Numbered from the stretch's first letter, positions 16,783-25,403 are shown. The stretch is DNA of 64,000 nt from Pseudomonas sp. CC6-YY-74 (GCF_002025205.1 NZ_CP019947.1:3696001-3760000), one strand, 5' to 3'. The notes: a model not told the origin generated them from the sequence alone. Numbers and translations are program-made.

Positions 16783-18636
16783 TCAATCCAGCTGGATCAA
16801 CGGGCCATCCTCGGCCACCAGTTGGCGCAACGGGCGGAACAGCTCGTTTCCCTCGCCCTGCCCGAGCAGCAGCACGTTGCGCAGGCTCTGGGTGATACGG
16901 CTGACATAGCCCAGATCATTCATCAGCGAACTGGCCTGCTGGCCATCCAGCCGACGCTCGCGCACGGCGGCGAACAGGCGCTGGCGAAAGCCACTGTCGA
17001 AGGCTGCCGCCCCTTCGTCGAACTGCCGCAGGCGCTCGTCCAAGAGCGTATCGGGCAACTCGAGCCGACCCAGCTCGCGTACCTCGTGAAGCACGCCGAG
17101 CAGATGTCGACGCAACTCGACATAGCTCTGGCGGGTGCTGCTGTCAGCTTGGCGCAAGTAGCAGCCGAGATTCTTCTGCAAGTGCTTGGCATCTTTCACC
17201 GCGTCCACCAGTTGCAGCGCCGCCAGCTGGCAGCTGACCCAGAAGTGCTGATGCGCCTCATCGAGGCTGACTTCCAGGCGACTCATGAAACTCAGCAAGT
17301 CGCTGTACACACCCTTGATATGCCGCTGGTAGAGCTGCTCGGCATCCAGCGCGCGGGGATCGGGGCGGGCGCTCAGCAGGCGTTCGTCCTGGCGGCTACG
17401 CTCGAGCTGATCCACCGGCACATAGAGCGCGTGGCAAATCACCTCCAGGCTGAGACGGGCCAGGTGCTGCAACTCCAGCACCACCGCTTGAGCCGCGCTG
17501 TCGGCACTGGCCAGGGCACTGTCGTCGAGATAACGCGCGCGCGTCCGCTCAGTCGCCGGCTCGGCCAGTTCGGTGATCAGCACCTGGGGTTCTTCGTGGT
17601 CCGGCAGCCAGCGTTCCAGCAGGCCCGCCAGCGCACCCTGCCACGGCCAGAACAGGCTCACGCCCATGGCATTGAACAGGGTATGGAACAGCGCCAGCTG
17701 AATCAGCAGGTTGCCGCCAAGGCCCAGCGGCGCCGTCAGCCACTGCACCAAGATCGCCAACGGCACCAGCAGAGCCAGTGCCAGGGCACCGCTGGTCAGA
17801 TTGAACAGCACATGCGCCAAGGCCAAGCGCTGCCCGGCGCGGGAGCCACCGAGGGCGCCGATCACCGCCGTTACCGTACTGCCCAGGTTTGAGCCGATGG
17901 CGATTGCCAAGCCCTGCTCCAACGCCAACTGGCCCCCGGCCAGAGCCGTCAGGGTGAGCATCAGGGTGGCATGGCTGGACTGCAGCAATACCGTGATCAG
18001 CAAGCCTGCGCCAGTAAACAGCAGATGGCCGGCAATACCGGGAAGCTGGTACTGCAGGGGGTCGAAGTCGCCGGCCACGCTGGAGAAGCCGGCCTTCATC
18101 TGGTCGATGCCAAGAAACAGGAACGCCACGCCCAACACCACCCGGCCGACAGCAGGCCCTCGCGGACCAGTGAAACTGCCGAGCACGCCAAACACCAGTA
18201 GAGGCAACGCCAGGGGGCCGAGACTGACGTTCTGCCCAGCCAGGGCCAGCAGCCAGATACCGCTGGTGGTGCCCAGGTTGGCACCAAACAGGATGGCGAT
18301 TCCCGCCGCCAATTGGATCAGGCCGGTACTGAGGAAGGCGATGGTCAGCAGCGACACCAGCGAACTGGACTGCACCAGCATGGTGGCGCTCACGCCGAAC
18401 ATCAGGCTTTTGAAGGGCGTGGCAGTGCTCAGCGCCAGCAGGCGCTCCAGTTTTCCGCCGGCCAGCTGGCGCAGCCCCTCCTCGAGGCACTGCATGCCGA
18501 ACAGGAACAGCGCCAGGCCGGCGCACAGGCCAAGCCAGCCGGCACTGAACCAGAAGCTCAGGGCCAGCAGGGCAAACAGGAAAATCCAGCTAAACGACCG
18601 TAATCGCAGAAGCAGGCCGCGGCCGGCGTCAGGCAT
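16783..18636 (-). CDS. Na/Pi-cotransporter II-related membrane protein with PhoU-like tail
   Basis: 617 residues. Two inverted hydrophobic repeats carry the family QSSS/QSSHA motifs: MLVQSSSLVSLLTIAFLS with LFGANLGTTSG, and LLQSSHATLMLTLTALAGG with IGSNLGSTVTAV. About 250 soluble residues follow with helical PhoU-like character. Members move sodium with phosphate or another anion; the true substrate here is not shown by sequence. It converges on ggt and is separated by 40 bases. Confidence 0.82.
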   Translation of the reverse strand: MPDAGRGLLLRLRSFSWIFLFALLALSFWFSAGWLGLCAGLALFLFGMQCLEEGLRQLAGGKLERLLALSTATPFKSLMFGVSATMLVQSSSLVSLLTIAFLSTGLIQLAAGIAILFGANLGTTSGIWLLALAGQNVSLGPLALPLLVFGVLGSFTGPRGPAVGRVVLGVAFLFLGIDQMKAGFSSVAGDFDPLQYQLPGIAGHLLFTGAGLLITVLLQSSHATLMLTLTALAGGQLALEQGLAIAIGSNLGSTVTAVIGALGGSRAGQRLALAHVLFNLTSGALALALLVPLAILVQWLTAPLGLGGNLLIQLALFHTLFNAMGVSLFWPWQGALAGLLERWLPDHEEPQVLITELAEPATERTRARYLDDSALASADSAAQAVVLELQHLARLSLEVICHALYVPVDQLERSRQDERLLSARPDPRALDAEQLYQRHIKGVYSDLLSFMSRLEVSLDEAHQHFWVSCQLAALQLVDAVKDAKHLQKNLGCYLRQADSSTRQSYVELRRHLLGVLHEVRELGRLELPDTLLDERLRQFDEGAAAFDSGFRQRLFAAVRERRLDGQQASSLMNDLGYVSRITQSLRNVLLLGQGEGNELFRPLRQLVAEDGPLIQLD

Positions 18637-18657
18637 TCAGTGTGCGTTCAAGCGCAA

Positions 18658-18996
18658 TCACTGGCGCTTGTTGTAGCCATCCCCGGTGCACCCCAGGCAG
18701 CGCACGAAGGCCGCCTTGCCCGGCTCGACCACCAGGGCCCGGCCGGCATCACCAATACCACCACCGGTAGCGGCGAACGGCAGCGCCACGACAAATACAC
18801 CGGCACCGATCACGGTGGCAGCGATTAGCAAGGGACGAGCAATCAACAGATCCGCCACCATCGAGAAGGCGTCTGGCGCCTCGGCAGTGTAGAGCGGATC
18901 GCCACTGGCGTTTTGCACCACTTCCGCCTGTGCCGGCAGCGCCAGCAAGCCAGCGGTCAGCGCCAGGACAACAGCGGTTGAGGGAAACAGTTTCAT
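18658..18996 (-). CDS. Small exported or membrane protein, unknown
   Basis: 112 residues with a signal peptide (VVLALTAGLLALPAQAEV) and one further hydrophobic stretch (PLLIAATVIGAGVFVVALPFA) near residues 53-73. Two cysteines (RCLGCTG) lie near the C-terminus. It is upstream of and on the same strand as the Na/Pi-type transporter, 21 bases apart, so an operon is likely. P. aeruginosa has a similar small gene in the same place. I do not know a function. Confidence 0.7.
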   Translation of the reverse strand: MKLFPSTAVVLALTAGLLALPAQAEVVQNASGDPLYTAEAPDAFSMVADLLIARPLLIAATVIGAGVFVVALPFAATGGGIGDAGRALVVEPGKAAFVRCLGCTGDGYNKRQ

Positions 18997-19099
18997 CGGG
19001 GCGATCCTTCAGCTATTAGGAGGCAGTGCCAGTAACTATAACAGTGCTCTTGAAATTGTCAGCGTGACGCCCGTCAATCGCATGAAAAGCGTTCGCGAG

Positions 19100-19297
19100 T
19101 TTTTTCACAACCGCTCAGCGGTTGTGAAAATATCGAGCGCCGTCGCGAGGCCGTCTCCAGGCGTTCGCGGCAAGGCGCGATGCATGAAAAGCAGGGGCGT
19201 TTAATGAGCTAAATGACCCTGCTTTTCACGTCGCGCAACGCCGCTGCGGTCGTTTGGAGGCGGCCGCAGTAGGCGAGCGTTTTTTCACAACCGCTCA
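19100..19297. repeat. Palindromic element of about 200 bp with direct-repeat ends
   Basis: An 18-base sequence (TTTTTTCACAACCGCTCA) occurs at 19100-19117 and again, identically, at 19280-19297. The left copy is part of a perfect 13-bp hairpin (19102-19114 with 19118-19130, loop TCA). Between the copies lies a long imperfect inverted repeat of about 50-base arms (19147-19196 and 19217-19266), centred on a perfect 12-bp stem TGAAAAGCAGGG/CCCTGCTTTTCA. The right copy contains the mutM stop codon. The layout suggests a non-coding mobile repeat (MITE or REP-like). The 270-base gap here holds no gene. Confidence 0.65.
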
Positions 19298-20107
19298 ACG
19301 CTGGCAGCGTGGGCAATAGACACTGGCGCGCTGCCCCAGTTTGAGTTCACGCAGGGTCGTGCCGCAAATTTTGCAAAATTCGCCGCCGCGCCCATAGACG
19401 AACAACTCCTGCTGAAAATAACCCGGCTGACCGTCGCCACCGACGAAGTCCCGCAAGGTGGTGCCACCGCGCTCGATGGCATGGACGAGGATGCGCTTGA
19501 TCTGCGCGCCCAGGGCCATATAGCGCGCCCGGGAAATCGAACCGGCTTCGCGGCGCGGATCGATACCGGCGGCGAATAACGCTTCGCTCGCATAGATATT
19601 ACCGACCCCGACCACCACGGCGTTGTCCATGATGAAGGGCTTGACCGCCATCGAACGACCACGCGATTGCTGATACAAGCGCTCGCCGTCGAACGACTCG
19701 GTCAGCGGTTCCGGACCGAGTTTGCTGAGCAGCACGTGATGCAAGGGATCAGTGCTCCAGAGCAGCGCTCCAAACCGCCGCGGATCGGTGTAACGCAGCG
19801 CCAGACCGGACTCCAACTCGATGTCCACATGCTCATGCTTGGCCGCCGGCAGGCCACACTCAACCAGGCGCAGGCTGCCGGACATGCCCAGGTGGCTGAT
19901 CAAACTGCCGGTCTCGGCCTTGATCAACAAGTATTTGGCCCGTCGCTCGACACACTCGATGCGCTGCCCTGACAAGCGCACATCCAGGTCTTCCGGGATC
20001 GGCCAGCGCAAACGACGCTCGCGCACAATCACTTGGGTAACCCGCTGACCTTCGAGAAAGGGAGCGATACCGCGGCGGGTGGTTTCGACTTCAGGCAGTT
20101 CAGGCAT
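19295..20107 (-). CDS. mutM: Formamidopyrimidine-DNA glycosylase (Fpg)
   Basis: 270 residues. I start at the ATG at 20107 because the enzyme needs Pro directly after the initiator Met (MPELPEVETTRRG); two extra codons upstream would block this. The C-terminal zinc finger is CKICGTTLRELKLGQRASVYCPRC in part (C-x2-C...C-x2-C), and the H2TH region (NAVVVGVGNIYASEALF) is present. It removes 8-oxoguanine and nicks the strand. Its stop codon lies within the 18-base repeat described at 19280-19297. Confidence 0.97.
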   Translation of the reverse strand: MPELPEVETTRRGIAPFLEGQRVTQVIVRERRLRWPIPEDLDVRLSGQRIECVERRAKYLLIKAETGSLISHLGMSGSLRLVECGLPAAKHEHVDIELESGLALRYTDPRRFGALLWSTDPLHHVLLSKLGPEPLTESFDGERLYQQSRGRSMAVKPFIMDNAVVVGVGNIYASEALFAAGIDPRREAGSISRARYMALGAQIKRILVHAIERGGTTLRDFVGGDGQPGYFQQELFVYGRGGEFCKICGTTLRELKLGQRASVYCPRCQR

Positions 20108-20150
20108 GGGCAATCAATCGAGCAGACACACTGGATGGCGGGCGTCTACC

Positions 20151-20255
20151 TTAGCAGGAAACCGCCCCGACCCAGGCGTTGGCGATGCCGGCGAACAGTC
20201 CGGCAACGAACGCCTGGCGGGCATCACTAAGCGGGTCGAGGACGCATGAAAATGA
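20151..20255 (-). pseudogene. Relic C-terminus of a lost gene upstream of mutM
   Basis: The minus strand reads VLDPLSDARQAFVAGLFAGIANAWVGAVSC and then TAA (20153-20151). This is a convincing protein ending with no start and no body upstream; the frame soon runs into unrelated sequence. In many Pseudomonas genomes an HDOD-domain gene ends just before mutM, and this fragment could be its last 30-35 codons, which is inferred from memory. It marks a deletion or rearrangement end point. Confidence 0.45.
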
Positions 20256-20312
20256 CCAAGTCTCGACATCGCGAGGCTCTATCCGCCGGGACAAAACACC
20301 GCTCCATGTGCG

Positions 20313-20337
20313 CAAACCAGCCCGACGGGCCGGTTTG
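20313..20337 (-). terminator. Hairpin downstream of gcvH
   Basis: CAAACCAGCCCGACGGGCCGGTTTG folds with stem CAAACC/GGTTTG plus an inner CCC/GGG pair, 12 bases after the gcvH stop on its strand. Only a short T run (GGTTTG) follows, so termination would be weak. Confidence 0.4.
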
Positions 20338-20348
20338 GCGCGAGCCGA

Positions 20349-20737
20349 TCAGGCGTCGCTGTCGGCAGTCGCCTTGTAGGCGGCCGCATCCAGCAGTTTG
20401 TCCAGCTCGCTGGCATCGCTTGGCTTGAGCTTGAAGAACCAGCTGGCATAGGGATCGCTGTTGACGCTCTCGGGCTGTCGGCCAGATCCTGGTTGATCGC
20501 GATCACTTCGCCGCCCACCGGCGTGTAGATATCGGATGCGGCTTTGACCGACTCCACCACCCCGGCCTCCTGCCCGGCAGTCAGGGTCTTGCCGACTTCC
20601 GGCAGCTCGATGAAGACCACGTCGCCCAAGGCTTCCTGGGCGTGATCGGAGATACCGATGGTGACCGTACCATCGGCTTCCAGACGGGCCCATTCGTGGC
20701 TGGTGGCGTAACGCAGATCGGCGGGAATAGTGCTCAT
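20349..20737 (-). pseudogene. gcvH: Glycine cleavage H protein with a one-base frameshift
   Basis: From the ATG at 20737 the frame reads MSTIPADLRYATSHEWARLE and on through the lipoylation site VESVKAASDIYTPV to INQDLADSP. There it leaves frame and continues as nonsense. The expected ending (ESVNSDPYASWFFKLKPSD to the TGA at 20349) is present in the next frame. The break is near 20473: CC is seen where CCC would restore the protein. The lipoyl Lys is intact, but the last third would be lost. Either a sequencing error in a C run or a true inactivation. GcvH shuttles the aminomethyl group between GcvP, GcvT and Lpd. No gcvP follows. Confidence 0.85.
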
Positions 20738-20800
20738 GTGTCGTTCCTCGTAAGACATGACGGCGACCGCGCCGTCAGGAGAATTTAGCAGGGGTTGGCC

Positions 20801-21020
20801 TTAGAGGGGGCTTACAAAAGTAGCGCGCGATGACCTGGCAAGGCGAAATCAACCGAAACGCAGCGCAGCGGAGTAACAGCCGCAGGCTGGCCCGTAGGGC
20901 GAGCGAAGCGAGTCAAAAGCGGAATGTACGAGGAGTACATGAGCATTTTGACTGGGCTCGCACTCGAGGCTGATTTCAACGCGGCATGGTCAAGCGCAGT
21001 AATTTGTAAACACCCTCTTA
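20801..21020. repeat. 220-bp palindromic MITE-like element
   Basis: The ends are inverted copies: TTAGAGGGGGCTTACAAA at 20801-20818 against TAAGAGGGTGTTTACAAA read from the minus strand at 21020-21003. The inverted similarity extends about 50 bases inward (GGCAAGGCGAAATCAA against CGCGTTGAAATCAG). A central hairpin AGTCAAAA...TTTTGACT with TGTAC/GTACA lies near 20911-20954. It has no coding capacity. It fills most of the 387-base gap between gcvH and gcvT. I believe this family is dispersed in Pseudomonas genomes, but I could not search. Confidence 0.65.
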
Positions 21021-21124
21021 GCGAAATCAAGTCATTGCAACATAGCGCACACAGCCGCACCCAGCGGGTGACGGCATTCCCAGTTCCATCTAGGTTACAG
21101 GCTTGACGCAGCCTGCAGTCGCGT

Positions 21125-22222
21125 TCAGATCAGGGCCTTGCCATGGCGGACAAACATCGGTTTGATCACCCTGACCGGATACCATTTCCCGCGAATTTCC
21201 ACCTCGGCGCGCTCGCCAGTGGCGGTCGGTACGCGCGCCAGGGCGATGGACTTACCGAGGGTCGGGGAGAAGCTGCCGCTGGTGATTTCACCCTCGCCCA
21301 GGCCTTCAACCCGTACCACCTGATGGGCGCGCAGCACACCACGCTCCTCCAGCACCAGGCCGACCAGCTTGGACTGGACACCCGTATTTTTCAGCTCTTC
21401 TAGCACCTTGCGCCCGACAAATTGACGCCCGGCCGGTACCCAGGCGATGCTCCAGGCCATGTTGGCCGCCAGCGGCGTAACGTTCTCGTCCATGTCCTGG
21501 CCGTACAGGTTCATCCCGGCCTCCAGGCGCAAGGTATCGCGTGCGCCCAGGCCGATCGGCGATATGCCGGCGCCGACCAGGTCATTAAAGAATTCCACGG
21601 CCTGATCGGCCGGCAACATGATCTCCAGACCATCCTCGCCGGTGTAGCCGGTGCGGGCGATAAACCAGTCGCCTTCCGCCAGGCCCTGGAACGGCGTGAG
21701 TTCGTGGATCAGCGCGGCGCGGGCCTGGGTCACCAGCTCGCAGGTCTTGGCGCGGGCATGCGGGCCCTGGATCGCGAGCATGGCCAGTTCGCTGCGCTCA
21801 TGCAGTTCGACGGCGAAGGCGCCACTCTGCTGACGCATCCAGGCTAGATCCTTGTCGCGGGTAGCGGCATTGACCACCAGACGATAGCCGCTCTGCCCCT
21901 CGGCGGAGTCGGTGAGGTAGACGATCAGGTCGTCAATCACCCCACCTTGCTCGTTGAGCATGGCGCTGTACAGGGCCTTGCCGGAGAGGTGCAGACGCTC
22001 CACGTCATTGGCCAGCAGGTGCTGCAGATAGGCCTTGGCCTGACTGCCGCCGACATCGATCACGCACATGTGGGAAACGTCGAAGACCCCACAATCGCGA
22101 CGCACCTGGTGATGTTCCTCGACTTGCGAGCCATAGTGCAGCGGCATATCCCAGCCACCGAAATCGACCAGCTTGGCACCCAAGGCGAGGTGCAGGTCAT
22201 ACAGAGGGGTGCGCTGTCCCAT
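21125..22222 (-). CDS. gcvT: Aminomethyltransferase (glycine cleavage T protein)
   Basis: 365 residues from the ATG at 22222, which has a strong GGAAGGAGA site seven bases upstream. GWDMPLHYGSQVEEHH, DVSHM and GVFDVS near the start, DDLIVYL in the middle and LGARDTLRLEAGMNLYGQD later are typical GcvT folate-site motifs. It transfers the methylene group from the H-protein to tetrahydrofolate and releases ammonia. gcvH follows on the same strand after the 220-bp element, but gcvP does not, so the operon here is incomplete. I looked upstream for a glycine riboswitch and saw none. Confidence 0.95.
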   Translation of the reverse strand: MGQRTPLYDLHLALGAKLVDFGGWDMPLHYGSQVEEHHQVRRDCGVFDVSHMCVIDVGGSQAKAYLQHLLANDVERLHLSGKALYSAMLNEQGGVIDDLIVYLTDSAEGQSGYRLVVNAATRDKDLAWMRQQSGAFAVELHERSELAMLAIQGPHARAKTCELVTQARAALIHELTPFQGLAEGDWFIARTGYTGEDGLEIMLPADQAVEFFNDLVGAGISPIGLGARDTLRLEAGMNLYGQDMDENVTPLAANMAWSIAWVPAGRQFVGRKVLEELKNTGVQSKLVGLVLEERGVLRAHQVVRVEGLGEGEITSGSFSPTLGKSIALARVPTATGERAEVEIRGKWYPVRVIKPMFVRHGKALI

Positions 22223-22449
22223 GGGTGTCTCCTTCCGGGCTTGGCAGAGCTGCGGGCAAGTGCTGAACCCGGCTGAGCCCTTTGCAACAGGGCGCTGGCC
22301 CGGGCTATCGCAATGACGCTCCGCAGCGAATGGCGCGCATTGTAGCCGCAAGACCGCCGCGGGTCATCTTGGCCGTTGGCCGTACTCTCCGCGGCCGAAC
22401 GGTGGACTGTTCGCTGCGCTCATGAGCGGCCGGCGTCCCGGTCCGCCCC

Positions 22450-24066
22450 CTAGCTGATCCGCCGCGCCGAACGGCGGATCAGCAGGATCACCGGCAGCAG
22501 ACCGACCAGCACCAGGGTCAGGGCCGGCAGCGCGGCACGGGCCCATTCGCCCTCGCTGGTCATCTCGAACACCCGCACCGACAAGGTGCCCCAGCCGAAG
22601 GGGCGCATCAGCAAGGTCGCGGGCATTTCCTTGAGCACATCGACGAACACCAGCAGCGCCGCCGACATCGCCCCCGGCACCAGCAGCGGCAGGTAGACCC
22701 GGAAGAACAGGCCGATGCCGCCGACCCCCAAGCTGCGCGAGGCTTCCGGCAACGATGGCCGGATCCGCGCCAGGCTGTTCTCCAGCGGCCCGTAGGCCAC
22801 CGCAATGAAGCGAATTAGATACGCCAGCAACAAGGCTGACAGGCTGCCGAGCAGGATCGGCTTGCCCGCGCCGCCGAGCCAACTGGACAGCGGAATCACC
22901 AGTTCGCGATCGAGGAAGCTGAAGGCCAGCATGATTGCCACCGCCAGCATCGACCCCGGCAACGCATAGCCGAGATTGGCCAGGCTCACGGTCGAGCGCA
23001 TCAAGCGAGTCGGTGCCATACGCCGGGCAAAAGCCAGCAGCAAGGCCACAGTGACCGTGATCAACGCGGCCATGCCGCCGAGGTAGACGGTGTGCAGAAT
23101 CAAGGCGGTGTAGCGCTCGTCCAGATCGAAACGGCCGCGCTGCCAGAACCACACCAGCAACTGCAGCACGGGAATGACGAAACCACAGGCGAACACCAGG
23201 CCGCACCAAACGCTGGCGGCCAGTGCCTGGCCACCCTTGAGGTGATAGAGCGCCTTGACCCGGGGCCGCTCGTTGGCCGGACGCACGGCACCGCGAGCGC
23301 GGCGCTCGCCATAGAGCACCAGCATCACCGCGAGCAACAGCAGGCTGGCCAGTTGGGTGGCACTGGTCAGGCTGTAGAAGCTGTACCAGGTCTTGTAGAT
23401 GGCCGTGGTGAAGGTATCGAAATTGAACACCGATACGGCGCCGAAATCGGCCAGAGTCTCCATGATCGCCAACGCCAGGCCCGCACCGATGGCCGGTCGC
23501 GCCATTGGCAGAGCCACCCGCCAGAACGCCTGCCAGGGGCTCTGCCCGAGCACCCTTGCCGCTTCCATCAGGCCTTTGCCCTGAGCCAGAAAAGCATTAC
23601 GCGCCAATAGGTAGACATAGGGGTAGAACACCAGCACCAGGACGATGATCACCCCGCCGGTGGAGCGCACCCGCGGCAGACGCAGGCCAGCGCCAAACCA
23701 GTCGCGCAACAAGGTTTGCACCGGCCCGGCGAAATCCAGCAGACCGACGAAGACAAAAGCCAGGACATAGGCAGGAATGGCGAAGGGCAACATCAGCGCC
23801 CAATCCAGCCAACGCCGCCCAGGGAATTCGCAGAGGCTGGTCAGCCAGGCCAGGCTGACGCCGAGCACAGTGACCCCGATCCCGACACCGAGCACCAGCA
23901 TCAGGGTGTTGCCGATCAGGCGCGGCAGTTGGGTTTGCCACAGGTGCGCCCAGATTTGCCGATCCACCTCATGCCAGCTGAACAGCAGCACACTCAGCGG
24001 CAGCAAGACCAGCAGGGCAACGGCAAAAGCGATGGGATACCAGCGACGCTGGGCAGGAAGGGCCAC
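22450..24066 (-). CDS. fbpB: Iron(III) ABC transporter permease, FbpB type
   Basis: 538 residues from a GTG at 24066 with GAGG seven bases upstream; a TTG two codons earlier is less likely. It has about 12 membrane helices in two halves, each with the EAA-type loop: EAARVLGQSPWQAFWRVALP (near residue 200) and EASRSLGVGGIGLFFRVYLP (near 455). The duplicated permease is typical of the Fbp/Hit/Sfu ferric uptake systems. fbpA lies upstream. No ATPase gene (fbpC) is adjacent; it must be supplied from elsewhere. Confidence 0.9.
   Translation of the reverse strand: MALPAQRRWYPIAFAVALLVLLPLSVLLFSWHEVDRQIWAHLWQTQLPRLIGNTLMLVLGVGIGVTVLGVSLAWLTSLCEFPGRRWLDWALMLPFAIPAYVLAFVFVGLLDFAGPVQTLLRDWFGAGLRLPRVRSTGGVIIVLVLVFYPYVYLLARNAFLAQGKGLMEAARVLGQSPWQAFWRVALPMARPAIGAGLALAIMETLADFGAVSVFNFDTFTTAIYKTWYSFYSLTSATQLASLLLLAVMLVLYGERRARGAVRPANERPRVKALYHLKGGQALAASVWCGLVFACGFVIPVLQLLVWFWQRGRFDLDERYTALILHTVYLGGMAALITVTVALLLAFARRMAPTRLMRSTVSLANLGYALPGSMLAVAIMLAFSFLDRELVIPLSSWLGGAGKPILLGSLSALLLAYLIRFIAVAYGPLENSLARIRPSLPEASRSLGVGGIGLFFRVYLPLLVPGAMSAALLVFVDVLKEMPATLLMRPFGWGTLSVRVFEMTSEGEWARAALPALTLVLVGLLPVILLIRRSARRIS
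22453..22483 (-). terminator. 12-bp hairpin at the fbpB 3' end
   Basis: GCTGATCCGCCG (22453-22464) and CGGCGGATCAGC (22472-22483) are perfect complements around a 7-base loop, overlapping the last codons of fbpB. There is no T tract, so it may stabilise the mRNA end rather than terminate. Confidence 0.4.
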
Positions 24067-24106
24067 GCACAATCCTCGAAACTATTTTCTCGACGGCATA
24101 AACACA

Positions 24107-24130
24107 ACGCCCCGGACTAAGCCGGGGCGT
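24107..24130 (-). terminator. Hairpin between fbpA and fbpB
   Basis: ACGCCCCGG/CCGGGGCGT is a perfect 9-bp stem with a 6-base loop; on the transcribed strand it is followed by TTGTGTTTATG. Its position in the 134-base gap suggests partial termination, giving more binding protein than permease, as is common for such operons. Confidence 0.5.
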
Positions 24131-24200
24131 GGAGTATAACTGCAGCCTAAAGCAGGAAACCGAAGCGATTCTGCCGTTGCCGCTCAGACACTGACCTGGA

Positions 24201-25202
24201 TCAGTTCCAGCCGGCGCGATCCATCAGCATGGTCGCTTCGGCCTGACGCCTGCCGGCCACTTCCAGAGGGATGCTGTCGGCCTTGAAGTTGCCCCAGGCA
24301 GCCACTTCAGCGGACGGCGCGATCTGCGGGTTGGCCGGGAACTCCTGGTTCAGGCTGGCAAACAGGCCCTGGGCGTCCTCGGTGGTCATCCACTCCAGCA
24401 GCTTCAGTGCGGCCTCGGGGTGCGGTGCGTGCAAGGTGACACCGGCACCGGACAGGTTGACATGCACACCGCGGTCGGCCTGGTTAGGCCAGAACAGCTT
24501 GGCCTTCAAGTCCGGCTGCTGCTTGTGCAGGCGGCCGAAGTAATAGGTGTTGACGATGCCGACATCACACTGGCCAGCGTCGATCGCCTGGATCAATGCG
24601 GTATCGTCCGCGAATACATCGGTCGCCAGATTGCTGACCCAGCCCTTGATGATCGTCTCGGCTTTTTCGGCGCCGTGGGTCTCGATCAGGGTGGCCGTCA
24701 GTGACTGGTTATAGACTTTTTTGCTGGTACGCAGGCACAGACGGCCTTCCCAGTTCTTGTCGGCCAGGGCTTCGTAGGTCGACAGTTCCTGCGGCTTGAC
24801 CCGCTCGGTGGAGTAGACGAGGGTCCGCGCACGCAGCGACAGGCCGGTCCAGGCGCCGGTGCTGGAGCGATACTGAGCAGGGATATTGCTCGCGATCACC
24901 TGGGAATCGAGCTTCTTCAGGACGCCCTCCTGCTCGGCCTGCCAGAGGTTGCCCGCATCCACGGTGATCAGCATGTCGGCCGGGGTGTTCTCGCCTTCGG
25001 CCTTCAGGCGAGCCAGCAGCGGCGCTTCCTTGTCGGTGATGAACTTCACCGCTACACCGGTCTTGGCGGTATAGGCGTCGAAGACTGGCTTGATCAGCTC
25101 GTCGATACGGGCGGAGTAGACCACCACTTCATCGGCAGCCTGGACGGCGCCGGCCAGCGCAGTGAGGGTGAGAGCGGCAAACAAACGCTTACTTACCTGC
25201 AT
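24201..25202 (-). CDS. fbpA: Periplasmic iron(III)-binding protein, FbpA/FutA type
   Basis: 333 residues from the ATG at 25202 (AGG five bases upstream). The signal peptide is LFAALTLTALAGAVQAADE. The mature start VVVYSARIDELIKPVFDAYT and the tyrosine pair in GIVNTYYFGRL (the ferric ligand site of FbpA proteins) identify the class. It binds ferric iron in the periplasm and delivers it to FbpB. A Fur-like box lies about 45 bases upstream. Confidence 0.92.
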   Translation of the reverse strand: MQVSKRLFAALTLTALAGAVQAADEVVVYSARIDELIKPVFDAYTAKTGVAVKFITDKEAPLLARLKAEGENTPADMLITVDAGNLWQAEQEGVLKKLDSQVIASNIPAQYRSSTGAWTGLSLRARTLVYSTERVKPQELSTYEALADKNWEGRLCLRTSKKVYNQSLTATLIETHGAEKAETIIKGWVSNLATDVFADDTALIQAIDAGQCDVGIVNTYYFGRLHKQQPDLKAKLFWPNQADRGVHVNLSGAGVTLHAPHPEAALKLLEWMTTEDAQGLFASLNQEFPANPQIAPSAEVAAWGNFKADSIPLEVAGRRQAEATMLMDRAGWN

Positions 25203-25242
25203 GAATCCTGCCTCTTGAGCGAAGGTGAGTCGAAAGATTAAA

Positions 25243-25257
25243 TAATAGTGAATGTCA
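25243..25257. promoter_or_regulatory. Possible Fur box upstream of fbpA
   Basis: The minus strand reads TGACATTCACTATTA, matching about 10 of 14 informative positions of the 7-1-7 Fur pattern TGATAAT-N-ATTATCA. It sits in an AT-rich patch where the fbpA promoter should be. Iron repression fits the gene but the match is moderate. Confidence 0.35.
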
Positions 25258-25403
25258 TTTCGTTTCTCAACCATTGTTCGCCCCGCAGACGTAATCCGCC
25301 ATGACCTAGGTCAATCTTCGCCAACCTTTTAATCCGCAACACCGTGCGCCACGCCTTTTGCAGGCGCAGTGACGGGTGACACAGGGAAGGTGTTGCGACG
25401 GCT

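Noticed and set aside
22223..22449. Possible glycine riboswitch upstream of gcvT
   Set aside because: No tandem aptamer-like conserved core could be recognised, and the strong ribosome site stands in ordinary sequence.
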